Origin: an uncultured Lachnospiraceae bacterium
GTDB taxonomy: Bacteria; Bacillota; Clostridia; Lachnospirales; Lachnospiraceae
Direction of reading: 5' to 3'
Assembly: GCA_910588535.1 (NCBI GenBank)
Contig: CAJUOO010000006.1
Location: forward strand, 6,515-70,514
DNA length: 64,000 nt
Program-made: the position numbers and the translations under genes
In this document: piece after piece, positions 56,341-64,000 of the stretch
Position numbering within the stretch: the stretch's first letter is position 1
Layout: each line of letters starts with the position of its first letter
Notes under the pieces: model-generated
What the model saw: only the letters and a program-made list of their open reading frames with translations
Told to the model about the DNA's origin: nothing
The model's database searches: none

Positions 56341-56748
56341 CTAGCTTTCCCCGCCTTTCGCTTCCTCCTGATTCATCTGTTTCACCTTTTTGAGCTTCGC
56401 ACGAAAACGTCGCAGACTCTTCATTCCAATATTATATTTGACGCTGTATATAATAAAAGAAAGTACCAAATATCCCACTAATACTATTACATAATAAGTC
56501 AGAAATTTTTTGATAATGTCTGCAAAATCTAATGTATACAGATTTTCCATCAGGAATTCTATATAATAAAGAACATAACAAGCAGCTACTATAAGATATG
56601 CCATTGTGACCGCTGCTGCTGTCTTAATCATATAGAAACTTACATAATCACTTTGGAAATACTTGGTCAGCTTCATGACCTTTTTTCCCTTTCTTTTCTC
56701 ATATATCGCCATTCGGGTCATCAGCTTTACCTTATCTTCATTGAGCAT
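56341..56748 (-). CDS. Small membrane protein at the head of the cdaA operon
   Basis: 135 residues, two membrane segments (about 43-65 and 85-110) between basic ends (YEKRKGKKVMKLTKYF; RAKLKKVKQ). The start follows AAGGAG. Unknown family; close spacing to the next gene suggests the two products act together. Confidence 0.7.
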   Translation of the reverse strand: MLNEDKVKLMTRMAIYEKRKGKKVMKLTKYFQSDYVSFYMIKTAAAVTMAYLIVAACYVLYYIEFLMENLYTLDFADIIKKFLTYYVIVLVGYLVLSFIIYSVKYNIGMKSLRRFRAKLKKVKQMNQEEAKGGES

Positions 56749-56806
56749 CCTTTTACTCCTTCACCGCGATCTTTTTACTGCATCAAATCATATTATATCA
56801 TACACT

Positions 56807-56823
56807 TTCCATAATTTATAGTA
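56807..56823. promoter_or_regulatory. Near-match to the PadR palindrome at the cdaA operon promoter
   Basis: 15 of 17 bases match the dyad at 57956-57972. It lies just upstream of a minus-strand -10 box (TATAAT, 56792-56797). AT-rich sequence makes chance likely enough to keep confidence low. Confidence 0.25.
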
Positions 56824-56957
56824 CTTTTTCAAAGTATTTCCTTTCAAAGAACTTACAATTTGTAGCATATTTTCCAATAATAGTTCTCTATTTCTTCTCC
56901 TATATGTCACACACTACCTTAGTGACATATTTGCGCCGCATGATTCTGTGTATATGC

Positions 56958-56993
56958 AAAAACGGTACTGCCCGATATAAGCTGTACCGTTTT
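56958..56993. terminator. Terminator downstream of the small orphan gene
   Basis: AAAACGGTAC and GTACCGTTTT form a perfect stem around 15 nt. A-run and T-run on both sides allow use on either strand; on minus it ends the transcript of the gene at 57099. Confidence 0.82.
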
Positions 56994-56999
56994 CTATGC

Positions 57000-57050
57000 G
57001 CATGGGTGCGCAAGGAAACCAGCAGCAAAAGCTGCGTGCTCCTCGCGCGA
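57000..57050 (-). repeat. Hairpin repeat, copy c
   Basis: On the minus strand GCAGC-TTTT-GCTGC (57022-57035 on plus) is enclosed, across a 4-by-4 internal loop, by GCGCGAGGAG paired with TTCCTTGCGC (10 pairs, two G-U). It matches copy a at 40691-40732 at about 32 of 42 bases, mostly transitions. Between it and the upstream stop is another stem, GAGTAG with CTACTC. Confidence 0.6.
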
Positions 57051-57098
57051 CGAGTAGGGGAAACAATCTCCTCTACTCGATTACATTCCATTGTGTTA

Positions 57099-57437
57099 TT
57101 ATCTTCTAGATGCCATCTGCTGTGCTGCTGCTGTGTGGCAGAGTTCACGCAGCACCTCTGAATAATCCACATCGGAAATTTCCTCCGCCGCTGGGATGGA
57201 ATCTGTCAGCTCTCTGGCACGACTTACAAATGCGTCACTCAAAGCCTCTGATGCATTTTTCTCCAATGCCTTCATAATTGCTTGAAGTTTTGCTTCATTT
57301 GTATTCGCATCAGCAGTGGCGCCAACAATTTTCATAGCTGCATCTAATTCCTCTGATGACCATGCTTCTACATTCTCACCAGATACCATAGCTAATCTTT
57401 CATTTACGTTTGCACACTGAACAAATTTTCTTAACAT
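57099..57437 (-). CDS. Small acidic helical protein, unknown
   Basis: 112 residues from ATG 57437 with GGAGAG upstream. It is Ala/Glu-rich, probably all helix, with no membrane segment or known motif. A terminator after it and a proper ribosome site support a real gene. No operon partner. Function unknown. Confidence 0.55.
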   Translation of the reverse strand: MLRKFVQCANVNERLAMVSGENVEAWSSEELDAAMKIVGATADANTNEAKLQAIMKALEKNASEALSDAFVSRARELTDSIPAAEEISDVDYSEVLRELCHTAAAQQMASRR

Positions 57438-57930
57438 AAACACTCTCCATTCTGCCGCTGCAATACCATTTGCCTTAGAAGGATTACTCTCCTCTGCGCG
57501 GCTGAAATCTGTTTTCTTATTTCAGATTGGATTATACTCACTTTTCTGATAAATGCAACTACAACTTTTTCCTTTTTCTTCCTGTCTTTTTGTGAATAAT
57601 CTACAAATGGGATTTTTTTGTTGTCTATTTTGCCACATGCTTCTATTGGACTATTTGCGATTATATTTTCCACATTTTCCGCAAATTCTCCCTTTTTTAT
57701 CTCCCTCTGAAATCCGCAACTTTCTATATAGAATGTATAACTGCCATATTGTATAGTGGATAGTTTTTGCCTTTTTTCTAATTCTATTCTTCGAATATAA
57801 TGCCAAATACTCCCGACTGTTCTCTAATATCTTTCATGAGAATCTGGTTCTCTTGTCCTTTTCGCATATTAGGAGATCAAGCATTATCTCTTATACACAA
57901 TCTTATACGCAAAAAGAAAAAAAGAATTTT
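57438..57930. other. AT-rich intergenic stretch
   Basis: About 490 bp with no supported gene. A basic 80-codon minus-strand frame at 57431-57673 overlaps the next start and lacks a good ribosome site. Confidence 0.4.
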
Positions 57931-57932
57931 AC

Positions 57933-57972
57933 TTGACATATTTCCTAAAATATATTACTATAATTTATAGTA
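57933..57972 (+). promoter_or_regulatory. Promoter and palindromic operator of the PadR gene
   Basis: TTGACA (57933-57938), 17 nt, TACTAT (57956-57961). A perfect 17-bp palindrome, TACTATAA-T-TTATAGTA (57956-57972), covers the -10 box and the start site, which suits autorepression. Confidence 0.65.
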
Positions 57973-57994
57973 TTGTTTACAAAAGGAGACAGTT

Positions 57995-58552
57995 ATGTCT
58001 ACAATCGATTTAATTGTATTAGGCATTTTAAGAAAAGACTCTCTAAGTGCCTATGATATTCAAAAACAGGTAGAATACCGCAGTATTTCCCAATGGGTAA
58101 AGATTTCCACCCCCTCTATTTATAAAAAGGTTCTTCAGCTAGAAGAAAAGGGATTTATCAGAAGCCAGATGATAAGAGAAGGGAAAATGCCTGAGAAGGC
58201 GGTCTACTCCCTGACAGATGCTGGAGAGATGGAATTTGAGCGCCTTATGCTTATTATCTCTGATAAGCCAGTCAATATTTTTCTTGATTTTAATGCAGTG
58301 ATTGTCAATCTGGACAGTCTTCCTCCAGATAAGCGCAGTTTCTGTCTTGACAATATAGAACATCAAGTGACAATATTGCGGTCGCATCTGGAAGAAAACA
58401 TCCATCAAAAAGACTATATATCCAAGATTCCACAAACAGCGATAGCCATTCTGCAGCAACAATACATATTAGCCCAGACCATCGAAGCTTGGATAACTAA
58501 GATGAGAGAACAGAACTCCTCCGTCAAGAAAGAGCTTCCACATTCTTCGTAG
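57995..58552 (+). CDS. PadR-family transcriptional regulator
   Basis: 185 residues. Residues 1-90 form the PadR winged helix (GILRKDSLSAYDIQKQVE; VYSLTDAGEMEFERLM), and the rest is a helical dimerisation part (AphA/Vir_act_alpha_C-like). It probably binds the palindrome in its own promoter. No transporter gene adjoins; its tail overlaps the convergent DUF1667 gene by 29 bp. Target and ligand unknown. Confidence 0.88.
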   Translation: MSTIDLIVLGILRKDSLSAYDIQKQVEYRSISQWVKISTPSIYKKVLQLEEKGFIRSQMIREGKMPEKAVYSLTDAGEMEFERLMLIISDKPVNIFLDFNAVIVNLDSLPPDKRSFCLDNIEHQVTILRSHLEENIHQKDYISKIPQTAIAILQQQYILAQTIEAWITKMREQNSSVKKELPHSS

Positions 58553-58892
58553 CAACTACATCTACGCCAGTATCTGCTATATTTGTGGCAATCACATCCC
58601 CAATATGCACAGGCGCCTCAATCTGAAGCTTTTTCAGCGCTTCGACGCACGCAACGATCTTTTCCTTTGGAATATCCTTCTTTGTCTTTACAGATACCAC
58701 TCTTGCCTTTCCGCATAATACCTTCACGGTGGAGGTGACAACCCTGACTGGGGCAGTCACCTCACTGCGGGCATAGCTATCTCCTCGTTTACAGGTATTT
58801 CCGCTGACACTAACCACTGTCCCATCCTTTATCTCGACAGTAAGATGACAGCCCATCGGACAACCAATGCAGATCAGATTTCTCTCTTCCAC
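58524..58892 (-). CDS. DUF1667 protein, partner of the glycerol-3-phosphate-type oxidoreductases
   Basis: 122 residues from GTG 58892 (GGAGG upstream, 1 nt after the previous stop). The start CIGCPMGCHL and later NTCKRGDSYA contain cysteines fit for an iron-sulfur centre. In Clostridia this family closes a three-gene set with the two flavoproteins upstream, and likely passes electrons onward. Confidence 0.85.
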   Translation of the reverse strand: MEERNLICIGCPMGCHLTVEIKDGTVVSVSGNTCKRGDSYARSEVTAPVRVVTSTVKVLCGKARVVSVKTKKDIPKEKIVACVEALKKLQIEAPVHIGDVIATNIADTGVDVVATKNVEALS

Positions 58893-58893
58893 T

Positions 58894-60159
58894 TTATCGC
58901 TCCTCCATTTTAACAACAATCTGTTTTAATTCGGGATACGCTAAAAGCTGTTCCCTTGTCAACGTAATTGCCTCCATCTCGCCCGGTGCTACTATCTGGC
59001 GTTTTTTATGCAACACTCTCTCCTCATCAAAATAAACACTGATATAGCAACCACGATATACATCACTGACACGAAACCGCACTGTCACGGCTTTTTCCAT
59101 ATCAGAAGGATGAACTACTTCAGGAACCGTATATCTTACGCCCCTGTCAGCAAGCAATGGAATCTCCCGGTCAACGGAGCGCTCGCCGCTACCCATTACA
59201 TAAAAAGCGGCATGTTTACCCGCCTCTGCTGCCTCCTCCGACACAAAATCCACCAGATCATGCACATGAAGCACATTGCCGCAGGCAAATACCCCTTCTA
59301 CATTCGTCTCAAGACATTCGTTCACTCTTGGTCCTGATGTAATAGAATTTAACTCCACGCCCATCTCCTCTGAAAGCTCATTCTCTGGTATCAGACCAAC
59401 AGAGAGCAGCAGTGTATCGCAAGAATAAAACTCCTCCGTCCCCGGTATCGGCTTTCTTCTCCCATCAACTGCCGCCAAAGTAACACCCTCCAGTCGCTCT
59501 TTTCCTTTTATATCAACCACTGTGTGGCTTAATTTCAATGGAATATTGTAATCCTCAAGACATTGCACAATATTCCTCTTAAGTCCCCCAGAATATGGCA
59601 TAAGCTCTGCAACCACCTTGACCTTCGCGCCCTCCAGTGTCATTCGCCTAGCCATAATCAGACCTATATCGCCAGAACCAAGAATCACAACCTCTCTGCC
59701 CGGCAGATAGCCTTCTATATTAATCAGTCTCTGCGCTGTGCCCGCACTAAAGATGCCGGCTGGCCGGTATCCCGGTATGGCAAGTGCCCCTCTTGCTCTC
59801 TCTCGACATCCCATAGCCAGAACAATCGCCTTGGCCTGAATCTCAAGCAATCCTTCCTCTCCATTCACCGCCGTGACTACCTTGTCCTTACCTACATGGA
59901 TCACCATTGTATTCAGCTTATATGCAATCGAAAGCTCCTTCAACTGCACAACAAACCGCTCCGCATACTCTGGACCTGTAAGTTCTTCCTTAAAAGTATG
60001 GAGCCCAAATCCATTATGAATACACTGATTTAAGATACCTCCAAGCTCCTTGTCGCGCTCCAGCAAAAGAATAGAGGCCGCACCATTTTTCTTGGCAGAG
60101 ATCGCCGCAGCCAGCCCGGCAGGACCTCCGCCTATAATCACAATATCATACTGTTCCAT
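58894..60159 (-). CDS. NAD(P)/FAD-dependent oxidoreductase
   Basis: 421 residues. GGGPAGLAAAISAKKNGA binds FAD, CIHNGFGLHTFKEELTG near residue 47 holds the Cys typical of this group, GSGDIGLIMARRMTLEGA binds NAD(P), and FACGNVLHVHDLVD ends the core. It overlaps the upstream gene by 14 bp. Likely the electron-accepting subunit of a GlpA-type complex. Confidence 0.88.
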   Translation of the reverse strand: MEQYDIVIIGGGPAGLAAAISAKKNGAASILLLERDKELGGILNQCIHNGFGLHTFKEELTGPEYAERFVVQLKELSIAYKLNTMVIHVGKDKVVTAVNGEEGLLEIQAKAIVLAMGCRERARGALAIPGYRPAGIFSAGTAQRLINIEGYLPGREVVILGSGDIGLIMARRMTLEGAKVKVVAELMPYSGGLKRNIVQCLEDYNIPLKLSHTVVDIKGKERLEGVTLAAVDGRRKPIPGTEEFYSCDTLLLSVGLIPENELSEEMGVELNSITSGPRVNECLETNVEGVFACGNVLHVHDLVDFVSEEAAEAGKHAAFYVMGSGERSVDREIPLLADRGVRYTVPEVVHPSDMEKAVTVRFRVSDVYRGCYISVYFDEERVLHKKRQIVAPGEMEAITLTREQLLAYPELKQIVVKMEER

Positions 60160-61597
60160 AACGGCTCCCCCTGTCAGATGGCTTTGCTAATATTCGAGAC
60201 TCCCCGCCAGATTTTGTGATATCCTCCATCGCTATCCCTCCCTCTCTTGAGAGAATTTCCATTACCCTTGGCATACAAAACCCCGACTGGCATCTGCCCA
60301 TCCCTGCTCTTGTCCTGCGCTTAATGCCATCCAATGTTCTCGCTCCAAGAGGTCGGGTAATCGCGTCCACAATCTCTCCCTCCGTAATTCCCTCACAACG
60401 ACATATTATATTGCCATAAGCTGGATTCTTTTTAATTAATTCCTGCCTCTCCTCGCGGCTCAACTCACTTGGTCGTAAAATCCCTTTTCTTACTGATATA
60501 TAATCTGGCTTTTCTTCTAAGCCAAGCCTTTCCTTTACTAATTGTGCGATCATCTCCCCGATCGCCGGGCTGCTCGCAATTCCCGGAGACTCAATTCCAG
60601 CACAGTCAATAAATCCTTCTGCATCCTCCACTTCTCCGATAATAAAGTCATCCTGCTCTGTATGTGCGCGAAGCCCAGAAAAGGAGGTGATAACTCTTCC
60701 CATAGGAAGATCCCTTACGCTCTGTCGGGCCTTTTCCATCACTTCATCCAGCCCTTCTCTTGTCGTGTTAATGCCCTCCTTATCCTCTATCTCCATCGCT
60801 GTAGGACCGATTAAAAGATTTCCATGAATTGTAGGTGTCACCAGCACTCCCTTGCCAAGTCTTCCCGGCAGAGAAAATATTGTTCTTCTCACATGACTTC
60901 CTGCTGTTTTATCAAACAGGCAGTAATCTCCTCGCCGCGGGATAATCGTAAGCTTATGCTCACTCACCATATTGTGAAGAGTGTCCGCATATACGCCCGC
61001 CGCATTTACCACATATCTTGTCCGAAGTACACCGCAACCTGTGTGCAGCTCGTAACCATCCGCCATTCTTTTAATATCCTTCACCTCCGTGCCAAACCGA
61101 AATTCAACTCCATTGGCATAGGCATGCTCTGCAAGAGCAATATTTAGTTCAAATGGACAGATAATTCCCGCTGTGGGAGCATACAGAGCGGCATATACCT
61201 GATCGGTAAGCTTTGGCTCCATCTCCAAAACCTGCTCTCGATCAAGAATACAGAGATCCTCCACTCCATTTGCCATCCCTCTCTGATACAGTGCATCCAA
61301 CTTAGGCATATCCTCTTTATCAAGGCAAAGGACAAGGGAACCATTTCTATCAAAAGGGATATCTAGCTCCTTGGCAAGCTCTCCCATACGACGATTTCCC
61401 CGCACATTCAGCTTTGCCTTTAAGGAACCCTCCACGGCATCGAACCCGGCATGTACGATCGCACTGTTCGCCTTCGATGTGCCACAGCATACATCCTCTT
61501 CCTTCTCCACCACACACAGCTTTAGCTTATAGCGGGATAATTCGTGGGCACAAGCTGCTCCTGCCACACCTGAACCGACAATAACCACATCATACAT
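60146..61597 (-). CDS. Glycerol-3-phosphate dehydrogenase-like FAD protein with C-terminal [2Fe-2S] domain
   Basis: 483 residues. DAO-type FAD fold (VGSGVAGAACAHELSRY; NSAIVHAGFDA; NAAGVYAD) then a BFD-like cysteine domain (ICRCEGITEGEI ... CQSGFC). It resembles GlpA/GlpO and probably oxidises glycerol-3-P to dihydroxyacetone-P; 2-hydroxyglutarate is the other family substrate. glpK and glpF are not in the window. Confidence 0.88.
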   Translation of the reverse strand: MYDVVIVGSGVAGAACAHELSRYKLKLCVVEKEEDVCCGTSKANSAIVHAGFDAVEGSLKAKLNVRGNRRMGELAKELDIPFDRNGSLVLCLDKEDMPKLDALYQRGMANGVEDLCILDREQVLEMEPKLTDQVYAALYAPTAGIICPFELNIALAEHAYANGVEFRFGTEVKDIKRMADGYELHTGCGVLRTRYVVNAAGVYADTLHNMVSEHKLTIIPRRGDYCLFDKTAGSHVRRTIFSLPGRLGKGVLVTPTIHGNLLIGPTAMEIEDKEGINTTREGLDEVMEKARQSVRDLPMGRVITSFSGLRAHTEQDDFIIGEVEDAEGFIDCAGIESPGIASSPAIGEMIAQLVKERLGLEEKPDYISVRKGILRPSELSREERQELIKKNPAYGNIICRCEGITEGEIVDAITRPLGARTLDGIKRRTRAGMGRCQSGFCMPRVMEILSREGGIAMEDITKSGGESRILAKPSDRGSRYGTV

Positions 61598-61658
61598 AAC
61601 TGCCTTATCCTTTCTTTTATTGTGCTTTTATCATTAAAACAATGTCTCCAACAGTCTA

Positions 61659-63800
61659 TTATAATCTCATCGTGAGCTGTATCCTCTTTTTGGCCAGATC
61701 CACAGACATCACCTTAACTTCGACAATATCTCCCACACTGACTGCCTCCAGCGGATGCTTAATATAACGATCGGTAATCTGCGAAATATGCACCAAACCA
61801 TCCTGATGTACCCCAATATCCACAAACGCACCAAAATCAATTACATTTCTGACCGTACCCTTAAGAACCATGCCCGGTGCAAGATCCTTTATATCCATCA
61901 CGTCTGTGCGCAGAATCGGCTTAGGCATCTCATCGCGGGGATCTCTTGCAGGCTTTTCTAACTCTTTCATAATGTCATCAAGAGTAATTTCGCCAATATG
62001 AAGCTCCTCTGCAAGCTTCTTTCTATCTGTCACCTTTTTTCCAATTCCCTTAATACCACCCTTAGCCAGATCTGATAGCTGATAGCCAAGCTTCTCTAAA
62101 AGTGCTTTCGCCGCCTCATAGCTCTCAGGATGTACACTGGTCGCATCCAGCGGATTCTTTCCACCTATAATTCTAGTAAATCCTGCACACTGTTCAAATG
62201 CCTTGGGTCCAAGCTTGCTGACCTTAAGAAGCTGTGCACGGCTGGTAAACCGTCCGTTCTCCTCGCGATATTTCACTATATTTTTGGCGATTGCCTTACT
62301 TATGCCGGATATGTACTCCAGCAGAGAGGCGGAGGCGGTATTCAAATCCACGCCGACATGATTCACGCAATCCTCCACCACACCTGTCAGCGCCTCCCCA
62401 AGTTTCTTCTGATTCATATCATGCTGATATTGACCCACACCAATCGACTTCGGATCGATCTTTACCAGCTCTGCAAGCGGGTCCTGAAGCCTTCTGGCAA
62501 TAGATGCCGCGCTTCTCTGTCCCACATCAAAATTAGGAAATTCCTCTGCAGCAAGCTTGCTCGCCGAATAGACAGAAGCCCCCGCCTCATTTACAATCAC
62601 ATATTGTACTGGCTCTGATATCTCCTTTAGAAGCTCCACAATCACGGACTCTGATTCTCTGGACGCCGTGCCATTTCCCACAGAGATCAGGGTGATCTGG
62701 TACTTTTTAATCAGCTTCTTCAATGTCTCCTTCGCCTCCGCAATCTTGTTCTGTGGAGCTGTCGGATAAATCACCACTGTATCCAGCACCTTACCTGTCC
62801 CATCCACCACGGCAAGCTTACAGCCCGTGCGAAATGCGGGATCCCAACCTAATACTACCTGTCCAACAATCGGTGGCTGCATCAGAAGCTGTGTGAGATT
62901 CTTTCCAAATACCCGAATAGCACTGTCCTCAGCGCGCTCCGTCAGCTCATTCCGAATCTCTCTTTCTATCGCCGGGGCAATCAACCGTTTATAACTATCA
63001 TCAGCAGCTTCCTCAAGCACTGGTGTTGTATAAGGATTCTCCCTGACTATCAGCTTCTTTCTCAAGTATGCAAAAATCCTCTCCTCAGGCACCTCTAGCT
63101 TAACATTGAGAAGCTTCTCCTTCTCTCCTCGATTAATGGCAAGTATGCGGTGTCCCGCCAATTTTTTCACTGGTTCTGTAAAATGATAGTACATCTCATA
63201 GACGGACACTGCCGCCTCATTCTTTGCCTCAGAGACCAATATGCCCTCTTCCATCGTCAGCTTGCGGATATAGGTGCGGTAATCCGCCTCATCTGATATA
63301 TTTTCTGCGATAATATCAAGTGCGCCTGCTAAAGCCTCCGCCTCATCCATAACCTCCTTCTCCTCAGAGATATATTCCTTTGCATATTGGGAAAGTTCCT
63401 TATCTGCCATCTGTAAAAGAATTAGATTAGCGAGCGGCTCAAGACCCTTCTCTTTCGCAACTGTCGCGCGGGTGCGCCTTTTTGGTCGGTAAGGGCGGTA
63501 CAGATCCTCCACTGCAACTTGCGTCATCGCCTCCTCAATCTCTTTTCTAAGCTCATCTGAAAGCTTACCCTGCTCCTCTATTGTGGCGAGAACCTGTGCT
63601 TTTTTCTCCTCCAGATTCCTAAGATAGGCTAGCCTTTCATCAAGCTGCCTAAGCTGCTCATCATTAAGAGAACCTGTCGCCTCCTTGCGGTATCTTGCTA
63701 TAAATGGGATTGTATTTCCCTCATCAATAAGCTGAACTGCCGCCTCCACCTGAGAGAGCTTTACATCCAGCTCCTTTTGTATCACCTTTAAAATATCCAT
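61659..63800 (-). CDS. tex: Tex-family RNA-binding protein
   Basis: 713 residues with Tex N-terminal helices, a YqgF-like RNase-H fold near 325-450 (VLGWDPAFRTGCKLAVVDGT), helix-hairpin-helix repeats near 490-560, and a C-terminal S1 domain (VLKGTVRNVIDFGAFVDIGV). Full length. Tex proteins act in transcription and RNA handling. The promoter is just upstream. Confidence 0.95.
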   Translation of the reverse strand: MDILKVIQKELDVKLSQVEAAVQLIDEGNTIPFIARYRKEATGSLNDEQLRQLDERLAYLRNLEEKKAQVLATIEEQGKLSDELRKEIEEAMTQVAVEDLYRPYRPKRRTRATVAKEKGLEPLANLILLQMADKELSQYAKEYISEEKEVMDEAEALAGALDIIAENISDEADYRTYIRKLTMEEGILVSEAKNEAAVSVYEMYYHFTEPVKKLAGHRILAINRGEKEKLLNVKLEVPEERIFAYLRKKLIVRENPYTTPVLEEAADDSYKRLIAPAIEREIRNELTERAEDSAIRVFGKNLTQLLMQPPIVGQVVLGWDPAFRTGCKLAVVDGTGKVLDTVVIYPTAPQNKIAEAKETLKKLIKKYQITLISVGNGTASRESESVIVELLKEISEPVQYVIVNEAGASVYSASKLAAEEFPNFDVGQRSAASIARRLQDPLAELVKIDPKSIGVGQYQHDMNQKKLGEALTGVVEDCVNHVGVDLNTASASLLEYISGISKAIAKNIVKYREENGRFTSRAQLLKVSKLGPKAFEQCAGFTRIIGGKNPLDATSVHPESYEAAKALLEKLGYQLSDLAKGGIKGIGKKVTDRKKLAEELHIGEITLDDIMKELEKPARDPRDEMPKPILRTDVMDIKDLAPGMVLKGTVRNVIDFGAFVDIGVHQDGLVHISQITDRYIKHPLEAVSVGDIVEVKVMSVDLAKKRIQLTMRL

Positions 63801-63832
63801 CTATCTACCATACCTTTCTGTTATTCATATAT

Positions 63833-63861
63833 ATTATATCGAAACTTTAAAAAAGCTTCAA
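63833..63861 (-). promoter_or_regulatory. Promoter of tex
   Basis: On the minus strand, TTGAAG (63856-63861) and TATAAT (63833-63838) are 17 nt apart. Confidence 0.7.
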
Positions 63862-63891
63862 GATGAAGTTCTTCTATTCATTTTCCAATTT

Positions 63892-64000
63892 CTATAACTT
63901 CTTATAAACTTTATATTTATCTGCTGTATCATTTTCGGAAGAAAGCCGTCCGGCGAACTGCCTGTGGTCCTCCGTCACCCCGCTCCCGCTTAGTGAAAAA
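63892..64000 (-). CDS. Possible C-terminal end of an unidentified protein
   Basis: A frame open to the window edge ends at TAG 63892-63894, giving 35 residues ending ENDTADKYKVYKKL. It ends just before the tex promoter, as expected of an upstream gene. Too short to identify; it could be chance. Confidence 0.3.
   Translation of the reverse strand, partial: FSLSGSGVTEDHRQFAGRLSSENDTADKYKVYKKL

Noticed and set aside
57431..57673. 80-codon minus-strand frame rich in Lys and Arg
   Set aside because: It overlaps the start of the better supported gene at 57437, has no well-spaced ribosome site, and its composition looks like translated AT-rich spacer.

Overview
The window reads as a chromosomal piece of a low-GC Gram-positive anaerobe of the Clostridia, most like a host-associated Lachnospiraceae. 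Evidence is strong AGGAGG-type ribosome sites, sigma-A-like promoters, a cdaA-cdaR (ybbR) pair, a clostridial-type GlpA-like/FAD reductase/DUF1667 trio, and the absence of outer-membrane genes. The species cannot be named from the sequence. No rRNA, tRNA, CRISPR array, phage or intact insertion sequence was seen.

Layout. 1-429: start of a secreted protein cut by the window edge. 648-6705: phosphocholine block, with a winged-helix/cytidylyltransferase/choline-kinase fusion, a secreted GH25 lysozyme with choline-binding-type repeats, and a BCCT choline/betaine transporter. 6777-14600: sialic acid catabolism (nagA, RpiR regulator, nanK, yhcH, sodium symporter, nanA, nanE on minus; nagB divergent). 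14728-18957: a coiled-coil protein and two secreted proteins made only of choline-binding-type repeats. 19320-40362: a roughly 21-kb, 17-gene minus-strand operon for an exported surface polysaccharide: dTDP-rhamnose genes, CDP-6-deoxyhexose genes (rfbF, rfbG, rfbH), four GT-C membrane transferases, GT2 enzymes, a Wzm/Wzt exporter with a methyltransferase, and a terminal licD. 40848-49937: sugar ABC uptake genes with an esterase and a membrane AraC-type regulator, interrupted by leuA. 49951-56748: GT2-glmM, HPr, and the c-di-AMP operon (two membrane proteins, cdaA, cdaR). 57099-64000: orphan small protein, PadR regulator, glycerol-3-phosphate-type oxidoreductase operon, tex, and the end of one more gene.

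How it fits together. Choline enters by the BCCT transporter, is phosphorylated and activated to CDP-choline by the fusion enzyme, and is transferred by LicD to a glycan made by the large operon. The three repeat proteins would then dock on the phosphocholine. The sialic acid genes beside it suggest life at a mucosal surface. This whole scheme is inferred from families and linkage.

The strongest new signal is regulatory. The promoters of the choline kinase fusion and of the choline transporter carry the same long dyad (TGTTCA half-sites, 22-nt spacer) at the same place relative to the -10 box, with a second copy over the transporter -35 region. Since the fusion enzyme has its own DNA-binding domain, it may be the regulator. 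Other signals are a pair of about 100-bp palindromic elements with a compensatory base-pair change, a three-copy hairpin repeat, and a structured leader before leuA.
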